From contig NZ_BAGX02000011.1 in assembly GCF_000320505.1 (NCBI RefSeq), positions 1 through 33,451 of the forward strand: a DNA stretch of 33,451 nt. The letters run 5' to 3'. Made by a program: the position numbers and the translations under genes. Below are positions 23,094 through 33,451 of this stretch, piece by piece. The stretch comes from Methanobrevibacter boviskoreani JH1. GTDB taxonomy: Archaea > Methanobacteriota > Methanobacteria > Methanobacteriales > Methanobacteriaceae. A model generated the notes under the pieces. That model saw only the letters and a program-made list of their open reading frames with translations, did not search any database and was not told the DNA's origin. Position 1 is the stretch's first letter. Each line of letters begins with the position of its first letter.

Positions 23094-26000
23094 CTATTTA
23101 TGAACTGTGATTTTAGCGCTTGCAGATTTTACATCATAGTTACGTGTATCCTTAATACTTACTTTAACATCATATTTTTTAGGATTAAGGTTAATCTTTA
23201 AGTATGCATAACCGTTAGCATCTGTAGTTTTAATATATGTCTTACCACATACTGTAACTTTAACCTGAGTTGCTTTAATAGGTTTATTGTTTTTATCTAA
23301 AAGTCTAACTTTAAGATAAGTACCTTTCCTAATATTTGTATTAACTATTTTTAAAGTTCCGGGGATTTTAAGTACAGTAACATTTACTGATAATTTATTT
23401 GAATTATAACCAGGATTATCCACTACAATTGTGCTACTGTATTTTCCAGAATATAGATTAATAGTTAAGGTAGCATAACCCATGGAATCAGTGGTTCTAT
23501 AATAGGTTTTACCTTGTATTATGTATTTAACTTTTACATTTGAAATACCAACACCATTTAAGTCAACTAAACGTATTCTTAAATTAGATCCATTTCCATA
23601 ATATTTAACAAGATTTGAACCTTCAATACTAACATTATTAACTAAAACAGTAATATTTATGGGAATTGTTTGATTAAGATTATCATTAATATAAACTATT
23701 CCATTGTATTTACCTGGATTAAGATTTATTGCTAATTCTGCAATACCTAAATCATTTGTTGTTTTATTATATAATTTACCACATACTTGAATTGATATTG
23801 TATAATTAGAAACTGCTGTACCATTACTATATTTTAAGTTAACAATTAAATTAGAACTATTTCTATAATATTTTACAAGATTAGTATCCAAATTATAATA
23901 GATTGTATTATCAATTGTATTATTAATATTAATACTAGTTCTAATATTGTAAATATCTGCTGTTATAATTCCATTACCTTCTTTATTTGCTGTATAAGTT
24001 ATATTTTCAATACCATTAATTAATGTGCCATTATAGTGATTTAAGTAACCATTTATAGCTTCAAAGTTTACAGGTATATTTTCGGGTAATTTAGTAATAT
24101 CTATAGTTTCTCCATTTTGGTTTTTAATCAAATCTAATTTAATATTTGATTTATTGCCAAGAATTAAATCTGATTTTTCAGATGTTAAATTTAGTATTAA
24201 CCAATAATTAGGATTATTGGTATTATTTACTAACATTGAATTAAAATCTACATTGTCTTTTGTATTACCCCACCAATTATTATCCAAATTAATTTTGAAT
24301 GAAGGACCAAAGCTAGTAGTAGATTTAACAATTGTTTGATTATTTTTATCATAATTATATAATATTATAGAGTTAGAAATATTCAAATCAATATTACGAT
24401 CAAATATTCCCCCAGCAGAACATTTTGCACTATTGTTAATTAATATTGATTTTGTAATTATAAGATTTCCAATTTTTGTATATGAATCTCCTATTAAGCA
24501 TATAGCTCCTCCACCATATTTGTCTTCACTAGAGTTTATGGAATTATTGATAAATTGGGTATTATTTATATTAAAATTACCAGATGATCTTTGAACAAAA
24601 ATAGCTCCACCATAATATCCTTTATTGTTATTAAAGGTAGTGTTGTTTATTTTTTTAACTCCATTTATTAATTGCATGTAAATAGCTCCACCACCAAATT
24701 CATTAGAATTAGCAGTATTATTAGATATATTTGAATTTTCAATTATAAAGTTAAAAGTTCCTTCAACTTCACTATTAATTCCATTGTAGATTCCTCCACC
24801 AGAACCTCCTGCTATATTATTAGTAATTTCAGTATTATTAATAATTAAATTACCTGAGTTATAAATAGCTCCACCATTGTAAAATGTTTGAGAGTTATTT
24901 ATTTTAACATAATTTAAACTTAAATTTCCAAGATTGTTTTGTATTGCTCCACCAGATTGATAATTATTATTACCATTAATTAAGCTTAAATTAATTAAAC
25001 TTAAATTTCCATAAGATTGAATGATTACACTTTTATTTTGACCATCAATAATAGTTCTATTAATTCCAAATCCTTCCATAATTAAATCATCATCAATTGA
25101 TAATGATGATTCATTATAAACTCCAGAGTTAATAATTATATGGTGTGAACCATATTTATTTAATGCAATTTCTAAAGCTTTTTTAATTGTTGCAAGAGGA
25201 GCATCTTTAGAACCTTCATTAGTATCATTTCCATCTACAGAAACATATACGATTCCTTCATAAGCAGGATAATTATCTTTTATTAAATTATTAGATTTAT
25301 TAGTATATACACTAGAATCTCCTTTACTTGAATTTGATATTAAATAATTATCTGTTACAGTTTGATTATTGTTTTGGCCTAAATTTATACTATATTCTCC
25401 ACTTGTTGAAATATTGTTAAGTTGAATATATGATTTACCTCTATAAACATATATGCCGCTTGTTTCATTATGTCCTCCAGTTGAATTACCTAGATTTTTA
25501 CCATTTGATTTAATATTATTATTTCTAACGGTAGCTAAGGAATTACTTCCAAATAAACCTAAGAAAATACCAATTGTATAATTACCATTTGTAGTAACAT
25601 TATTTTCTTTAATAGATTCTGTTCTTCCTGAAGCGCTTATTCCCCATACTGAGTTAGCTGTTGAGTTTATTGTGTTATTATAAGTTTGGACATATGTAGG
25701 ACCCATAGATCCTTCTGAATACATACCATAACTAATATTATTGGCTTTTGTTATTATGGTATTATTTGTAAAACTACCATCAGATACTTGAGTTTGAGTA
25801 CCCCAAGAACCATATTTATCAGTTATAGATTCAATATAATTATTACTTACATTAAATGTAATTGTAATATATTTATATGTGGTATAATCCATAGCACCAA
25901 TTAAAGATAACCCATAAATATAATTATTACCTTTAGAGATTATTCTATTTGAATTTACCGTAACATTTGGTGTTTTAGAAATATATACTCCGTAAATTGT

Positions 26001-27821
26001 ATCATAAGAATCATTTGCTTCATCATTAAATAATGTTGTAATATTATTGTAATTAATTGTTAAATTACTGGAATTATCAATAAAAACATTTCCAGACTTT
26101 ATTTTTGCATTGTAATAGGAATCATATTCTACTGCACAAGAAGGTAAATAAGCATATAATGTATTATTGTTAAGTTTTATATTTTTACTTTTTTCAATAT
26201 CTATAGAAATATCTTTAAATTGTTTATTGTCTGTTTCATTACCATAGAAATATATTTTATTATTTTCAATTGTTAAATTATTACATGAATCTGATAATAT
26301 TGTATTTGAATCTACAGAATCACCGGATGCTGTAAGATTAATTGTATTGTTTAAGATTTTAATATTATTGCCTGATGTAATAATAGCATTATCCAATTTA
26401 CTATCTGCGCTTATTAACATTGTAAAATTATTAAAAAGAATATTGTCTCCTAATAATTGTACTATTATATTTTTTAATGAAGCATTTTCACCATAAATAT
26501 TTAAATTATTTGTTAAAGTAATAGAACTAATTCCTGGAAGATTATTGAAGTCTCCATAGAATGTTAAATTAGAGCCTTCTGTAATATTACTTAATAAATT
26601 TCCATATGAATCAAAGAAATTGAAAAATGTACTATTTGTAATTATATAATTTCCAGGAGGAATTTCACTAGAACTATTACTAATATTTGTATTATTTTCA
26701 TATATGAGAGTACCAAATTCCTGACCATTTATCTCTGATGTACCATAAGTATTATCATAAATAGTGTTATTATTTATTATAAAATTAAATGATCCCTCTT
26801 GGTTAAATATGTATTTTTCTGCAGAATTGTTTGTAATTGTTGATTTTTGAATGTATAAATCACCTTTGTTAAAGAATATACAATCTCCTTGGTATCCAGT
26901 AGATGATTTCTCAACAGTGTTATTGTTAATTATTGAATTTAAAATATGCATTTCTCCTTTGTTATAGAAAATAGAATATGCTGCTCCTTTAGTATTTAAG
27001 AAACTTGAGTTTATAATGGAACAATTTCCTTGACTTTGATAATTATAGATTAATCCATACATATAACCAGAGGATGGTAAATAGCTTATGTTTTCAAAAT
27101 TAGAATTATAAACATTGTATTTACCTTTTCCAGATAAATATATGCTACCTACTCCTCCAGTCTTAGAACATTTGCCATTAATAAAACTACAATTATTTAC
27201 AGTCGCTTCAGAGTTTGTATATAGATGTATTGCCCCATATTTACTTTCATAATCTTTAAAAATACAATCTTCTATAGTTACAGGACTATTTCCTCCAATT
27301 TTTAAAACTGCATAATTTCCAGAGGATATATTTGAAAATGTCAAATTAAAAAAATACAATGTTGAATTTTCTTCAATTAATTCAAAAATGGGATTAATTG
27401 CTGATGATGTAATTAAAACATTATCTTTACTCTGACCAATAATTGAGAGGTTTCTATTTTCAGGTATTGAAATTTTTGAATTTATATTATAATTTCCATT
27501 AGCAATATAAATGGTTCCCCCATTGGAAGATTTATTTACTGCATCACTAATAGATCTATAAGGATTATTTTCACTACCATCTTCAGTGTCTCCGGTATAT
27601 GAATTATTTACATAAATAACATTATTAGATGGATTAGTTAAAATATTGTCCTGATTTTTCTCATTATTTAGATTATTGTAATGATTTTCTTGGATAATAA
27701 CTGAAGTATTATCATTAAAATCATTTGTCTGATTTATATTAGCTGCACTAACTGTATTAAAACTAATTATTGCTAGTAATAAGAGTATGGTGCAAAATAT
27801 AAGTTTCCTATTTAATCTCAA
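23094..27821 (-). CDS. giant secreted beta-helix adhesin-like protein
   Basis: This 1575-aa Asn-rich protein has a signal peptide at 1-26 (LIFCTILLLLAIISF, ending NTVSAA). Two beta-helix regions each open with the same type of motif: YVNNSYTGDTEDGSENNPY near residue 71, and YVSVDGNDTNEGSKDAPLAT near residue 860. This resembles the pectate-lyase-like surface proteins of methanogens. The second region has GGAIYN/GGGIYN coils like the first adhesin. From about 1300 to the end lie three to four Ig-like modules with a TTDxxGYAxLxINL signature. It ends in SAKITVHK with no transmembrane segment and no pseudomurein-binding repeat that I can see, so its retention is unexplained. The start is TTG at 27821, supported by GGTGAT and a three-base spacer. 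Its role is inferred as surface attachment; the ligand is unknown. Confidence 0.85.
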   Translation of the reverse strand: MRLNRKLIFCTILLLLAIISFNTVSAANINQTNDFNDNTSVIIQENHYNNLNNEKNQDNILTNPSNNVIYVNNSYTGDTEDGSENNPYRSISDAVNKSSNGGTIYIANGNYNINSKISIPENRNLSIIGQSKDNVLITSSAINPIFELIEENSTLYFFNLTFSNISSGNYAVLKIGGNSPVTIEDCIFKDYESKYGAIHLYTNSEATVNNCSFINGKCSKTGGVGSIYLSGKGKYNVYNSNFENISYLPSSGYMYGLIYNYQSQGNCSIINSSFLNTKGAAYSIFYNKGEMHILNSIINNNTVEKSSTGYQGDCIFFNKGDLYIQKSTITNNSAEKYIFNQEGSFNFIINNNTIYDNTYGTSEINGQEFGTLIYENNTNISNSSSEIPPGNYIITNSTFFNFFDSYGNLLSNITEGSNLTFYGDFNNLPGISSITLTNNLNIYGENASLKNIIVQLLGDNILFNNFTMLISADSKLDNAIITSGNNIKILNNTINLTASGDSVDSNTILSDSCNNLTIENNKIYFYGNETDNKQFKDISIDIEKSKNIKLNNNTLYAYLPSCAVEYDSYYNAKIKSGNVFIDNSSNLTINYNNITTLFNDEANDSYDTIYGVYISKTPNVTVNSNRIISKGNNYIYGLSLIGAMDYTTYKYITITFNVSNNYIESITDKYGSWGTQTQVSDGSFTNNTIITKANNISYGMYSEGSMGPTYVQTYNNTINSTANSVWGISASGRTESIKENNVTTNGNYTIGIFLGLFGSNSLATVRNNNIKSNGKNLGNSTGGHNETSGIYVYRGKSYIQLNNISTSGEYSINLGQNNNQTVTDNYLISNSSKGDSSVYTNKSNNLIKDNYPAYEGIVYVSVDGNDTNEGSKDAPLATIKKALEIALNKYGSHHIIINSGVYNESSLSIDDDLIMEGFGINRTIIDGQNKSVIIQSYGNLSLINLSLINGNNNYQSGGAIQNNLGNLSLNYVKINNSQTFYNGGAIYNSGNLIINNTEITNNIAGGSGGGIYNGINSEVEGTFNFIIENSNISNNTANSNEFGGGAIYMQLINGVKKINNTTFNNNKGYYGGAIFVQRSSGNFNINNTQFINNSINSSEDKYGGGAICLIGDSYTKIGNLIITKSILINNSAKCSAGGIFDRNIDLNISNSIILYNYDKNNQTIVKSTTSFGPSFKINLDNNWWGNTKDNVDFNSMLVNNTNNPNYWLILNLTSEKSDLILGNKSNIKLDLIKNQNGETIDITKLPENIPVNFEAINGYLNHYNGTLINGIENITYTANKEGNGIITADIYNIRTSININNTIDNTIYYNLDTNLVKYYRNSSNLIVNLKYSNGTAVSNYTISIQVCGKLYNKTTNDLGIAELAINLNPGKYNGIVYINDNLNQTIPINITVLVNNVSIEGSNLVKYYGNGSNLRIRLVDLNGVGISNVKVKYIIQGKTYYRTTDSMGYATLTINLYSGKYSSTIVVDNPGYNSNKLSVNVTVLKIPGTLKIVNTNIRKGTYLKVRLLDKNNKPIKATQVKVTVCGKTYIKTTDANGYAYLKINLNPKKYDVKVSIKDTRNYDVKSASAKITVHK

Positions 27822-28276
27822 ATTATCACCTATTCATCTATTAAAATATAATTGATATTTTATCAAATATACTTTAATTAATATAAAGTAAATTTCATAT
27901 TTGGATAAAAATTTCAAAAAAAAATTAAAGTAAACTTTAACAAATATAAAATGAACTTTATAATATGAGTATTATATTTATTGTATAAATATATTACTAA
28001 AATGATTTAAAAAGCTATTTAATAAGAAAAATAGATATTTGTTAAATAAATAAGGGTAAAATTGATTTTTGTTTAATTAAATAGAAAAATATTATATTTT
28101 TCTTGAAAAAAATTAAGAGATAAATTAAAAGAATTTTTAAAAATATATATGAATATTTATTTATTTTCATAAGCTAGGTTAATTAGTTTATATATAATAA
28201 TTATATATATTATATTAATTTAATCTAAATTTCAATAATTAAATTTAAAAACGAATTATTTTTTACAAATGATATT
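27822..28276. promoter_or_regulatory. divergent promoter region with three inverted repeats
   Basis: This 455-bp AT-rich region separates the third surface gene (-) from uvrB (+). On the surface-gene side lie three perfect symmetric sites: TTGATA and TATCAA around TTT at 27852-27866; ACTTTA and TAAAGT at 27871-27889; and TTAAAGT and ACTTTAA around AA at 27925-27940. The middle one contains the best minus-strand TATA candidate, TTTATATTA (27887 down to 27879), about 60 bases before the TTG. The sites therefore sit where a regulator could block or recruit transcription. No gene is seen in the region. Confidence 0.45.
28187..28196 (+). promoter_or_regulatory. candidate TATA box for uvrB
   Basis: TTTATATATA matches the archaeal consensus and lies about 85 bases before the uvrB ATG, which would give a leader of about 60 bases. 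A second AT-only run (ATTATATATATTATATT) lies just after it. Confidence 0.4.
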
Positions 28277-30232
28277 ATGAAAGAATTTAAATTACATTCA
28301 CCGTTTAAACCATTGGGGGACCAGCCTAAGGCTATTAATTCACTAGTTGATGGGGTAAATAAGGGATATCATGAACAAACATTGCTTGGAGTAACTGGTT
28401 CTGGTAAAACTTTTACGATGGCAAATGTTATTGAAAAGGTTCAGAAACCGACACTTGTTATCTCACACAACAAAACACTTGCGGCACAGTTATATGAGGA
28501 ATTTAAGGGATTCTTTCCAGAGAATGCTGTGGAATATTTTGTAAGTTATTATGATTATTATCAGCCGGAGGCCTATGTTCCAAGAAGCGATACCTTTATT
28601 GATAAGGAGGCATCAATTAATGAGGATATCGATATCCTAAGACATTCCGCAACCCAATCACTGTTATCCCGAGATGATGTAATCGTTGTAAGCAGTGTTA
28701 GTTGTATATATGGTATTGGTTCACCTGAGGACTATGGGGAATTTGCCTTTCCAATAGAGGTTGGGGACCAATATGACAGGTCATTTATACTTTCACGTCT
28801 GATCTACCTTCAATATGAACGTAATGACATTGCATTTGAAAGGGGCCAATTCAGAGTCCGTGGTGATGTTATAGAGTTAAATCCTGTAGACGGTACTTCT
28901 CCATTGAGAATTGAATTGTTTGGTGATGAAATCGATGAGATTTCCTTAATCGATCCTGTAACTAGAAAGAAGAAGGAATCTTTGGAACGTTACATGATCT
29001 TTCCCGCAAAGCATTTTATTGTTGGTCAGGATAGAATGGAACAGGCACTTAAAGATATAAGTGATGAATTGGATGAACGTCTTAAAGAGTTGAATGCCCT
29101 TGGTAAATATGTGGAAGCTCAAAGATTGGAGCAAAGAACCAAATTTGACATGGAAATGCTTCAGGAGATGGGTTATTGTCCAGGTATTGAAAATTATTCC
29201 ATGCATTTGTCTGGCCGTAACTGGGGTGATATGCCATATTCACTTCTTAAATATTTCCCGAGTGACTATCTAACAATTATTGATGAGTCACATGTTACCA
29301 TTCCACAGATTAGGGGAATGTATAATGGGGATAGGGCACGTAAACAAACATTGGTTGACTATGGTTTCAGACTTCCATCTGCAAAGGAGAATAGACCGTT
29401 AAAGTTTGATGAGTTTGAAAAATCTGTAAACCAGGTAATATATATTTCCGCAACACCTGGTCAATATGAACTATCAAGAAGCAATAATGTTGTGGAGCAA
29501 ATCATCAGGCCTACAGGTCTAGTGGATCCTGAGGTAATCATTCGTCCCGTTAAAGGCCAGGTAGAGGATTTACTTGGTGAGGTTCAAAAACGTGCTAAAC
29601 GTGATGAACGTGTATTGGTCACCACTTTAACTAAGCGAATGGCAGAGGATTTGACGGATTATTTCGCAAAAATAGGTGTTAAGGTTCATTATTTACATTC
29701 CGAAATCGATACCTTGGAACGTATTGACATCATCGATGATTTAAGACGTGGTGCCTTTGACGTTCTTGTTGGTGTAAACCTTTTAAGGGAAGGTCTAGAT
29801 TTACCTGAGGTATCACTTGTGGCTATTCTGGATGCAGATAAAGAAGGTTTCCTGCGTAGTGAAACCTCTCTTATACAGACAATTGGAAGGGCTGCACGTA
29901 ATGTTAATGGTCAGGTAATTATGTATGCCGATGAGATGACAGATTCCGTTAAAAATGCAAAAGAAATTACGGATAAAAGGCGTTATATACAAATGGCCTA
30001 TAATAAAAAATATGATATCACTCCACGTTCAACTGAAAGAACATTAAAAGAGAAGAAAGAGGACACCAAGAATAAAAACCTTTCTGAGATTAAAAAGATG
30101 CCTAAAGATGATTTAAGATTACTTATCAGAGATTTACAAAAAGACATGGAAGAGGCTGCAAGCAATCTTGATTTTGAAAAGGCGGCATTACTTAGGGATG
30201 AAATAGTTGAACTTAAGGGTTTATTGAATTAA
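28277..30232 (+). CDS. uvrB: excinuclease ABC subunit B
   Basis: This 651-aa, full-length UvrB is the damage-verifying helicase-like subunit of nucleotide excision repair. It opens with [14 protein letters not shown], then Walker A GVTGSGKT (38-45), [20 protein letters not shown], and the beta-hairpin element [12 protein letters not shown] that inserts between the DNA strands. [65 protein letters not shown] and TIGRAARN follow as helicase motifs. The C-terminal UVR motif ([19 protein letters not shown], about 618-648), which binds UvrC, is intact. UvrABC in methanogens is generally considered acquired from bacteria. uvrA follows on the same strand after 166 bp and uvrC is not in this window. 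AATGAT three bases before the ATG is a weak form of the local ribosome-binding site. Confidence 0.97.
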   Translation: MKEFKLHSPFKPLGDQPKAINSLVDGVNKGYHEQTLLGVTGSGKTFTMANVIEKVQKPTLVISHNKTLAAQLYEEFKGFFPENAVEYFVSYYDYYQPEAYVPRSDTFIDKEASINEDIDILRHSATQSLLSRDDVIVVSSVSCIYGIGSPEDYGEFAFPIEVGDQYDRSFILSRLIYLQYERNDIAFERGQFRVRGDVIELNPVDGTSPLRIELFGDEIDEISLIDPVTRKKKESLERYMIFPAKHFIVGQDRMEQALKDISDELDERLKELNALGKYVEAQRLEQRTKFDMEMLQEMGYCPGIENYSMHLSGRNWGDMPYSLLKYFPSDYLTIIDESHVTIPQIRGMYNGDRARKQTLVDYGFRLPSAKENRPLKFDEFEKSVNQVIYISATPGQYELSRSNNVVEQIIRPTGLVDPEVIIRPVKGQVEDLLGEVQKRAKRDERVLVTTLTKRMAEDLTDYFAKIGVKVHYLHSEIDTLERIDIIDDLRRGAFDVLVGVNLLREGLDLPEVSLVAILDADKEGFLRSETSLIQTIGRAARNVNGQVIMYADEMTDSVKNAKEITDKRRYIQMAYNKKYDITPRSTERTLKEKKEDTKNKNLSEIKKMPKDDLRLLIRDLQKDMEEAASNLDFEKAALLRDEIVELKGLLN

Positions 30233-30357
30233 TATTGTTTTTTATTAAAAGCTTTATTAAATTGAAAATGTTTTTATTAAAAAGAATAGTTTTATATTAT
30301 ACGAACTATATAAGATAATATTATTTTTATAATTATTAATTTATTTTTATTAAGAGC

Positions 30358-30438
30358 TATGGCTAGAAGGTCAAATAGAATAGGAATTAGGTGAAATTAT
30401 GGCTAGAAGGTCAAATAAAAGAGAAATTGTTATTAAGG
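30358..30438 (+). repeat. 40-bp tandem duplication of the uvrA start
   Basis: TATGGCTAGAAGGTCAAATA occurs at 30358-30377 and again at 30398-30417, and the next bases are still similar (9 of 12 match). The upstream copy opens a micro-frame [11 protein letters not shown] (30359-30394). Its TGA lies inside the GGTGAA ribosome-binding site (30390-30395) of the true uvrA start. The true start is the second copy, because only it continues into UvrA and has that site with a three-base spacer. Confidence 0.85.
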
Positions 30439-33296
30439 GTGCAAGAGAACACAATCTTCAAAATATAGACTTAAATTTACCTAGGGATGAGTTTATTGTA
30501 ATTACAGGTTTAAGTGGTTCAGGTAAGTCCTCACTTGCATTTGATACTATCTATGCCGAAGGACAACGTAGGTATGTGGAATCTTTATCCTCATATGCAA
30601 GACAGTTCTTGGGTCAGATGGATAAACCAGAATTGGATTACATTGAGGGATTATCACCAGCCATATCAATAGATCAGAAAACCACTAGGGTAAATCCCAG
30701 AAGTACGGTAGGTACCATTACGGAAATCTACGATTATTTAAGATTATTATATGCACGTATTGGAATTCCACATTGTCCTAATTGTGGTAGGGAAATATCA
30801 CAGCAGACTGTTGGTCAGATTGCGGAAAACATCATGGAGGAAGGCGAAGGTCTTAAGATACATGTATTGGCTCCAATTATAAAGGACCGTAAAGGTGAAC
30901 ATAGGCAGGTCTTTGAGGAATACCGCGAGAAAGGATTTGTAAGGGCCAGGGTGGATGGCGAGATTAGAGACCTTGAAGAGGATATAAGCCTTAGAAAAAA
31001 CTATAAACATACCATTGATATTGTAGTGGACAGATTAAAAATAAGAAACACGGTGGATTTTAAGAGAAGATTAACAGATTCACTTGAAACGGCAACAAAG
31101 TTTGGTGAGGGTACTGTAAGAATATTATTTGAAACAAAGGATGGGGAGAATTATGAGAAACTCTATTCAGAAGATTTCGCATGTGTTGACTGTGGATTAA
31201 GTTTCGAGGAGTTAACACCCCGTATGTTTTCATTTAACTCTCCACAAGGTGCATGTCCTGAATGTAAGGGAATAGGTTCCAAACTTGAAATCGATCCTGA
31301 TTTGGTTGTGCCTGATAAAAGTCTTTCAATAAATGAGGGGGCTATTGCTCCCTGGAAGAACTCCAATAAGAAAGACAATTACTATAATCAGATGTTACAG
31401 GCAGTGGCAGATTTCTATGGTTTCTCTTTAGACACTCCATTTGAGGATTTAGATAAGAAATACCGGAATATCATATTATTCGGTTCTAAAGAAAAGATTC
31501 CATTTTCATTTAGAAGAAGAAACCGTTCATATATGGTTAACAGGCCATACGAGGGAGTGGTCATTCGACTTCAAAGATTATATTTCGAGACAAAATCCAA
31601 TTGGAATAGAAAGCATATCTCTAAATTTATGAGTGATCGTAAATGTTATGTTTGTAATGGTAGAAGGTTACGTCCTGAGATTTTAGCAGTTACCGTTGGT
31701 GGTAAAAATATTGCCGAAGTCTGTGAGATGTCTATCAAAAACTCATATGAATTCTTTAAGGATTTAAAACTTAATAAAAGGGAAAAATATATTGCAAATG
31801 AAGTTCTAAAGGAGATAAAGCAAAGACTTAAATTCCTTGTGGACGTTGGACTTGATTATATCAGTATGGCTCGTTCATCAGGTACATTGTCTGGTGGTGA
31901 AGCTCAGAGAATCCGTCTGGCTACCCAAATAGGCTCAGGTCTTGTAGGTGTTTTATATATATTGGATGAGCCAAGTATCGGTCTTCATCAAAGGGATAAC
32001 CGTAAACTCATAAATACCCTCGAGCATCTTTGTAATATTGGAAATACCCTGGTTGTAGTCGAACATGATGAGGAAACCATATTGTCTGCTGACTATGTGG
32101 TGGATATAGGACCAGGTGCCGGTGAACATGGTGGACGTGTAATAGCTGAAGGTACTCCCGCAGACATAATCGCATCAGATGAGTCAATAACCGGCAGATA
32201 CCTATCAAGAAAGGAAACCATACCTATACCAAGTAAAAGAAGAGAGGGTAATGGGGACTTTATTACAATTAGAGGTGCAAGGGAAAACAATCTGAAAAAC
32301 ATAGATGTCAAGATTCCCCTCGGTTTATTTACATGTGTAACCGGTGTAAGCGGATCTGGTAAGAGTAGTCTTGTAAATGAGATTCTCTACAAAGGTCTTA
32401 AAGGTAAATTGGAACATAAATATGCGTTTGCAGGTGACCATGACGACATTGAGGGTTATGAGAACATCGATAAACTGATTATCATAGATCAGAATCCTAT
32501 TGGTAGAACTCCAAGGAGTAATCCTGCAACTTATATAGGTTTATTCACTCCTATACGTGAATTGTTCGCAAAAACACCTGAGGCTAAAGCAAGGGGATAT
32601 AAACCTGGAAGATTTAGTTTTAATGTTAAGGGTGGAAGATGTGAGGCATGTCATGGTGACGGAATTATACAGATAGAAATGCAATTTTTATCTGATGTAT
32701 ATGTGCCATGTGAGGTATGTCATGGTAGAAGATACAATGAGGAGACCTTGGACATTAGATATAAGGGTAAAAATATTTATGATGTACTTGAGATGACTGT
32801 GGAGGAGGCCCTTGAATTTTTTGAGAATATTCCAATAATCCATAAGAAACTTCAAACATTGGAGGATGTGGGTTTAGGTTATCTTAAGTTAGGTCAGCCT
32901 GCAACAACATTATCCGGTGGTGAAGCACAAAGGGTAAAGCTTGCAAAAGAGTTGTCTAAAACCTCCACAGGTAAAACACTATATATTCTGGATGAACCTA
33001 CTACAGGTCTTCACTTTGCAGATATCAAAAGATTGCTTTCAGTTCTTGAAAGATTAACAGATGCTGGAAATAGTGTCGTTGTAATCGAACATAATTTGGA
33101 TGTCATTAAAACAGCAGATCATATTATTGATCTAGGACCTGAAGGTGGAGAAGGTGGTGGACGTGTTATTGCAGAGGGAACACCTGAAGAGGTTGCAGAA
33201 TCCGGTACCTATACTGGTGATTTCCTAAAAGAGATGTTGTCTGATAATATTACACCACTTGCAAAAGAGCTCATTGAAGAGAATAGTGGAAAATAG
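30399..33296 (+). CDS. uvrA: excinuclease ABC subunit A
   Basis: This 965-aa, full-length UvrA is the damage-sensing ABC-type ATPase that loads UvrB on DNA. The first nucleotide-binding half has Walker [21 protein letters not shown], the UvrB-binding region (GISHCP-like [11 protein letters not shown]), the zinc module [20 protein letters not shown] followed by CPECKGIG, the signature [12 protein letters not shown] and Walker [17 protein letters not shown]. The second half has [19 protein letters not shown], the zinc knuckle [16 protein letters not shown]...[27 protein letters not shown] and [16 protein letters not shown]. It lies downstream of uvrB and may be co-transcribed with it, although the 166-bp gap has AT boxes (TTTTATATTATA near 30289) that could be a separate promoter. 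Its start region is duplicated just upstream. Confidence 0.97.
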   Translation: MARRSNKREIVIKGAREHNLQNIDLNLPRDEFIVITGLSGSGKSSLAFDTIYAEGQRRYVESLSSYARQFLGQMDKPELDYIEGLSPAISIDQKTTRVNPRSTVGTITEIYDYLRLLYARIGIPHCPNCGREISQQTVGQIAENIMEEGEGLKIHVLAPIIKDRKGEHRQVFEEYREKGFVRARVDGEIRDLEEDISLRKNYKHTIDIVVDRLKIRNTVDFKRRLTDSLETATKFGEGTVRILFETKDGENYEKLYSEDFACVDCGLSFEELTPRMFSFNSPQGACPECKGIGSKLEIDPDLVVPDKSLSINEGAIAPWKNSNKKDNYYNQMLQAVADFYGFSLDTPFEDLDKKYRNIILFGSKEKIPFSFRRRNRSYMVNRPYEGVVIRLQRLYFETKSNWNRKHISKFMSDRKCYVCNGRRLRPEILAVTVGGKNIAEVCEMSIKNSYEFFKDLKLNKREKYIANEVLKEIKQRLKFLVDVGLDYISMARSSGTLSGGEAQRIRLATQIGSGLVGVLYILDEPSIGLHQRDNRKLINTLEHLCNIGNTLVVVEHDEETILSADYVVDIGPGAGEHGGRVIAEGTPADIIASDESITGRYLSRKETIPIPSKRREGNGDFITIRGARENNLKNIDVKIPLGLFTCVTGVSGSGKSSLVNEILYKGLKGKLEHKYAFAGDHDDIEGYENIDKLIIIDQNPIGRTPRSNPATYIGLFTPIRELFAKTPEAKARGYKPGRFSFNVKGGRCEACHGDGIIQIEMQFLSDVYVPCEVCHGRRYNEETLDIRYKGKNIYDVLEMTVEEALEFFENIPIIHKKLQTLEDVGLGYLKLGQPATTLSGGEAQRVKLAKELSKTSTGKTLYILDEPTTGLHFADIKRLLSVLERLTDAGNSVVVIEHNLDVIKTADHIIDLGPEGGEGGGRVIAEGTPEEVAESGTYTGDFLKEMLSDNITPLAKELIEENSGK

Positions 33297-33315
33297 TTAA
33301 ATTTTTAACTATTTT
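33290..33315 (+). terminator. terminator hairpin after uvrA
   Basis: AAAATAGTTAAA and TTTAACTATTTT form a perfect 12-bp inverted repeat around TT, starting inside the uvrA stop codon and followed by a T-rich tract (TTCTATTTATTTT). This is a good candidate for the end of the uvrBA transcript. The remaining bases to 33451 show no gene. Confidence 0.65.
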
Positions 33316-33451
33316 TTCTATTTATTTTAAAAACTGTAAATTCAATTTTTAATTTGAATCAATGCTAAGATCTAAAAACTATTGCCATATCCTATTTTTC
33401 ATAAAATCTTCTTAAAAAATAATATATTTATTTTTCAAACTTTATGTTTTT

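Noticed and set aside
1-33451. tRNA, rRNA or other structured RNA genes
   Set aside because: No GC-rich island, TTCGA-type T-loop or cloverleaf pattern was seen in any spacer; in such AT-rich DNA these would stand out.

Overview
This window looks like chromosomal DNA of a pseudomurein-walled methanogenic archaeon of the order Methanobacteriales, most likely Methanobrevibacter or Methanosphaera. Four things point there. The DNA is very AT-rich. There are two Mur-type ligases together with a pseudomurein-binding, transglutaminase-fold wall peptidase. There are three giant Asn/Thr/Ser-rich secreted proteins with beta-helix and Ig-like repeats. Most starts follow one rule: GGTGAT or GGTGAA, three bases, then ATG, GTG or TTG. 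I cannot settle the genus from the sequence alone.

Layout. 1-287 is non-coding with a degenerate tandem repeat. 288-692 (-) encodes a small TIR-like (MTH538/ThsB-like) protein. 992-5073 (+) holds a wall-precursor block: a MurD-like ligase, a Mur ligase with a zinc ribbon, and a MobA-like nucleotidyltransferase. 5576-9169 (+) is a membrane-anchored beta-helix adhesin-like protein. 9554-10697 (+) is a two-gene operon of paralogous helical/coiled-coil proteins of unknown function. 10895-12100 (-) is an Fe-S PD-(D/E)XK nuclease of the Cas4/AddB type. 12357-15002 (+) is a degenerate KaiC-like domain fused to a PEP-synthase-like ATP-grasp. 15220-18786 (-) is a pseudomurein endopeptidase with four pairs of binding repeats. 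18787-19781 is a long spacer holding a short decayed coding fragment. 19782-22220 (-) is a UvrD-like SF1A helicase. 22385-23040 (-) is a heavily frameshifted transposase remnant. 23094-27821 (-) is a third giant secreted beta-helix protein with a TTG start. 28277-33296 (+) is uvrB followed by uvrA.

How the genes fit together. One theme is the cell envelope: precursor synthesis (Mur ligases, nucleotidyltransferase), wall cleavage (endopeptidase) and surface display (three proteins with apparently three modes of retention). The second theme is DNA repair: the nuclease and the helicase, both on the minus strand about 7.7 kb apart, could be two parts of an AddAB-like activity, and uvrB-uvrA gives nucleotide excision repair (uvrC is not in the window). 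Short tandem duplications at gene edges (4233-4328, 30358-30438), a 164-bp perfect repeat inside the first adhesin and the decayed transposase show active local rearrangement. No tRNA, rRNA or CRISPR array was found.
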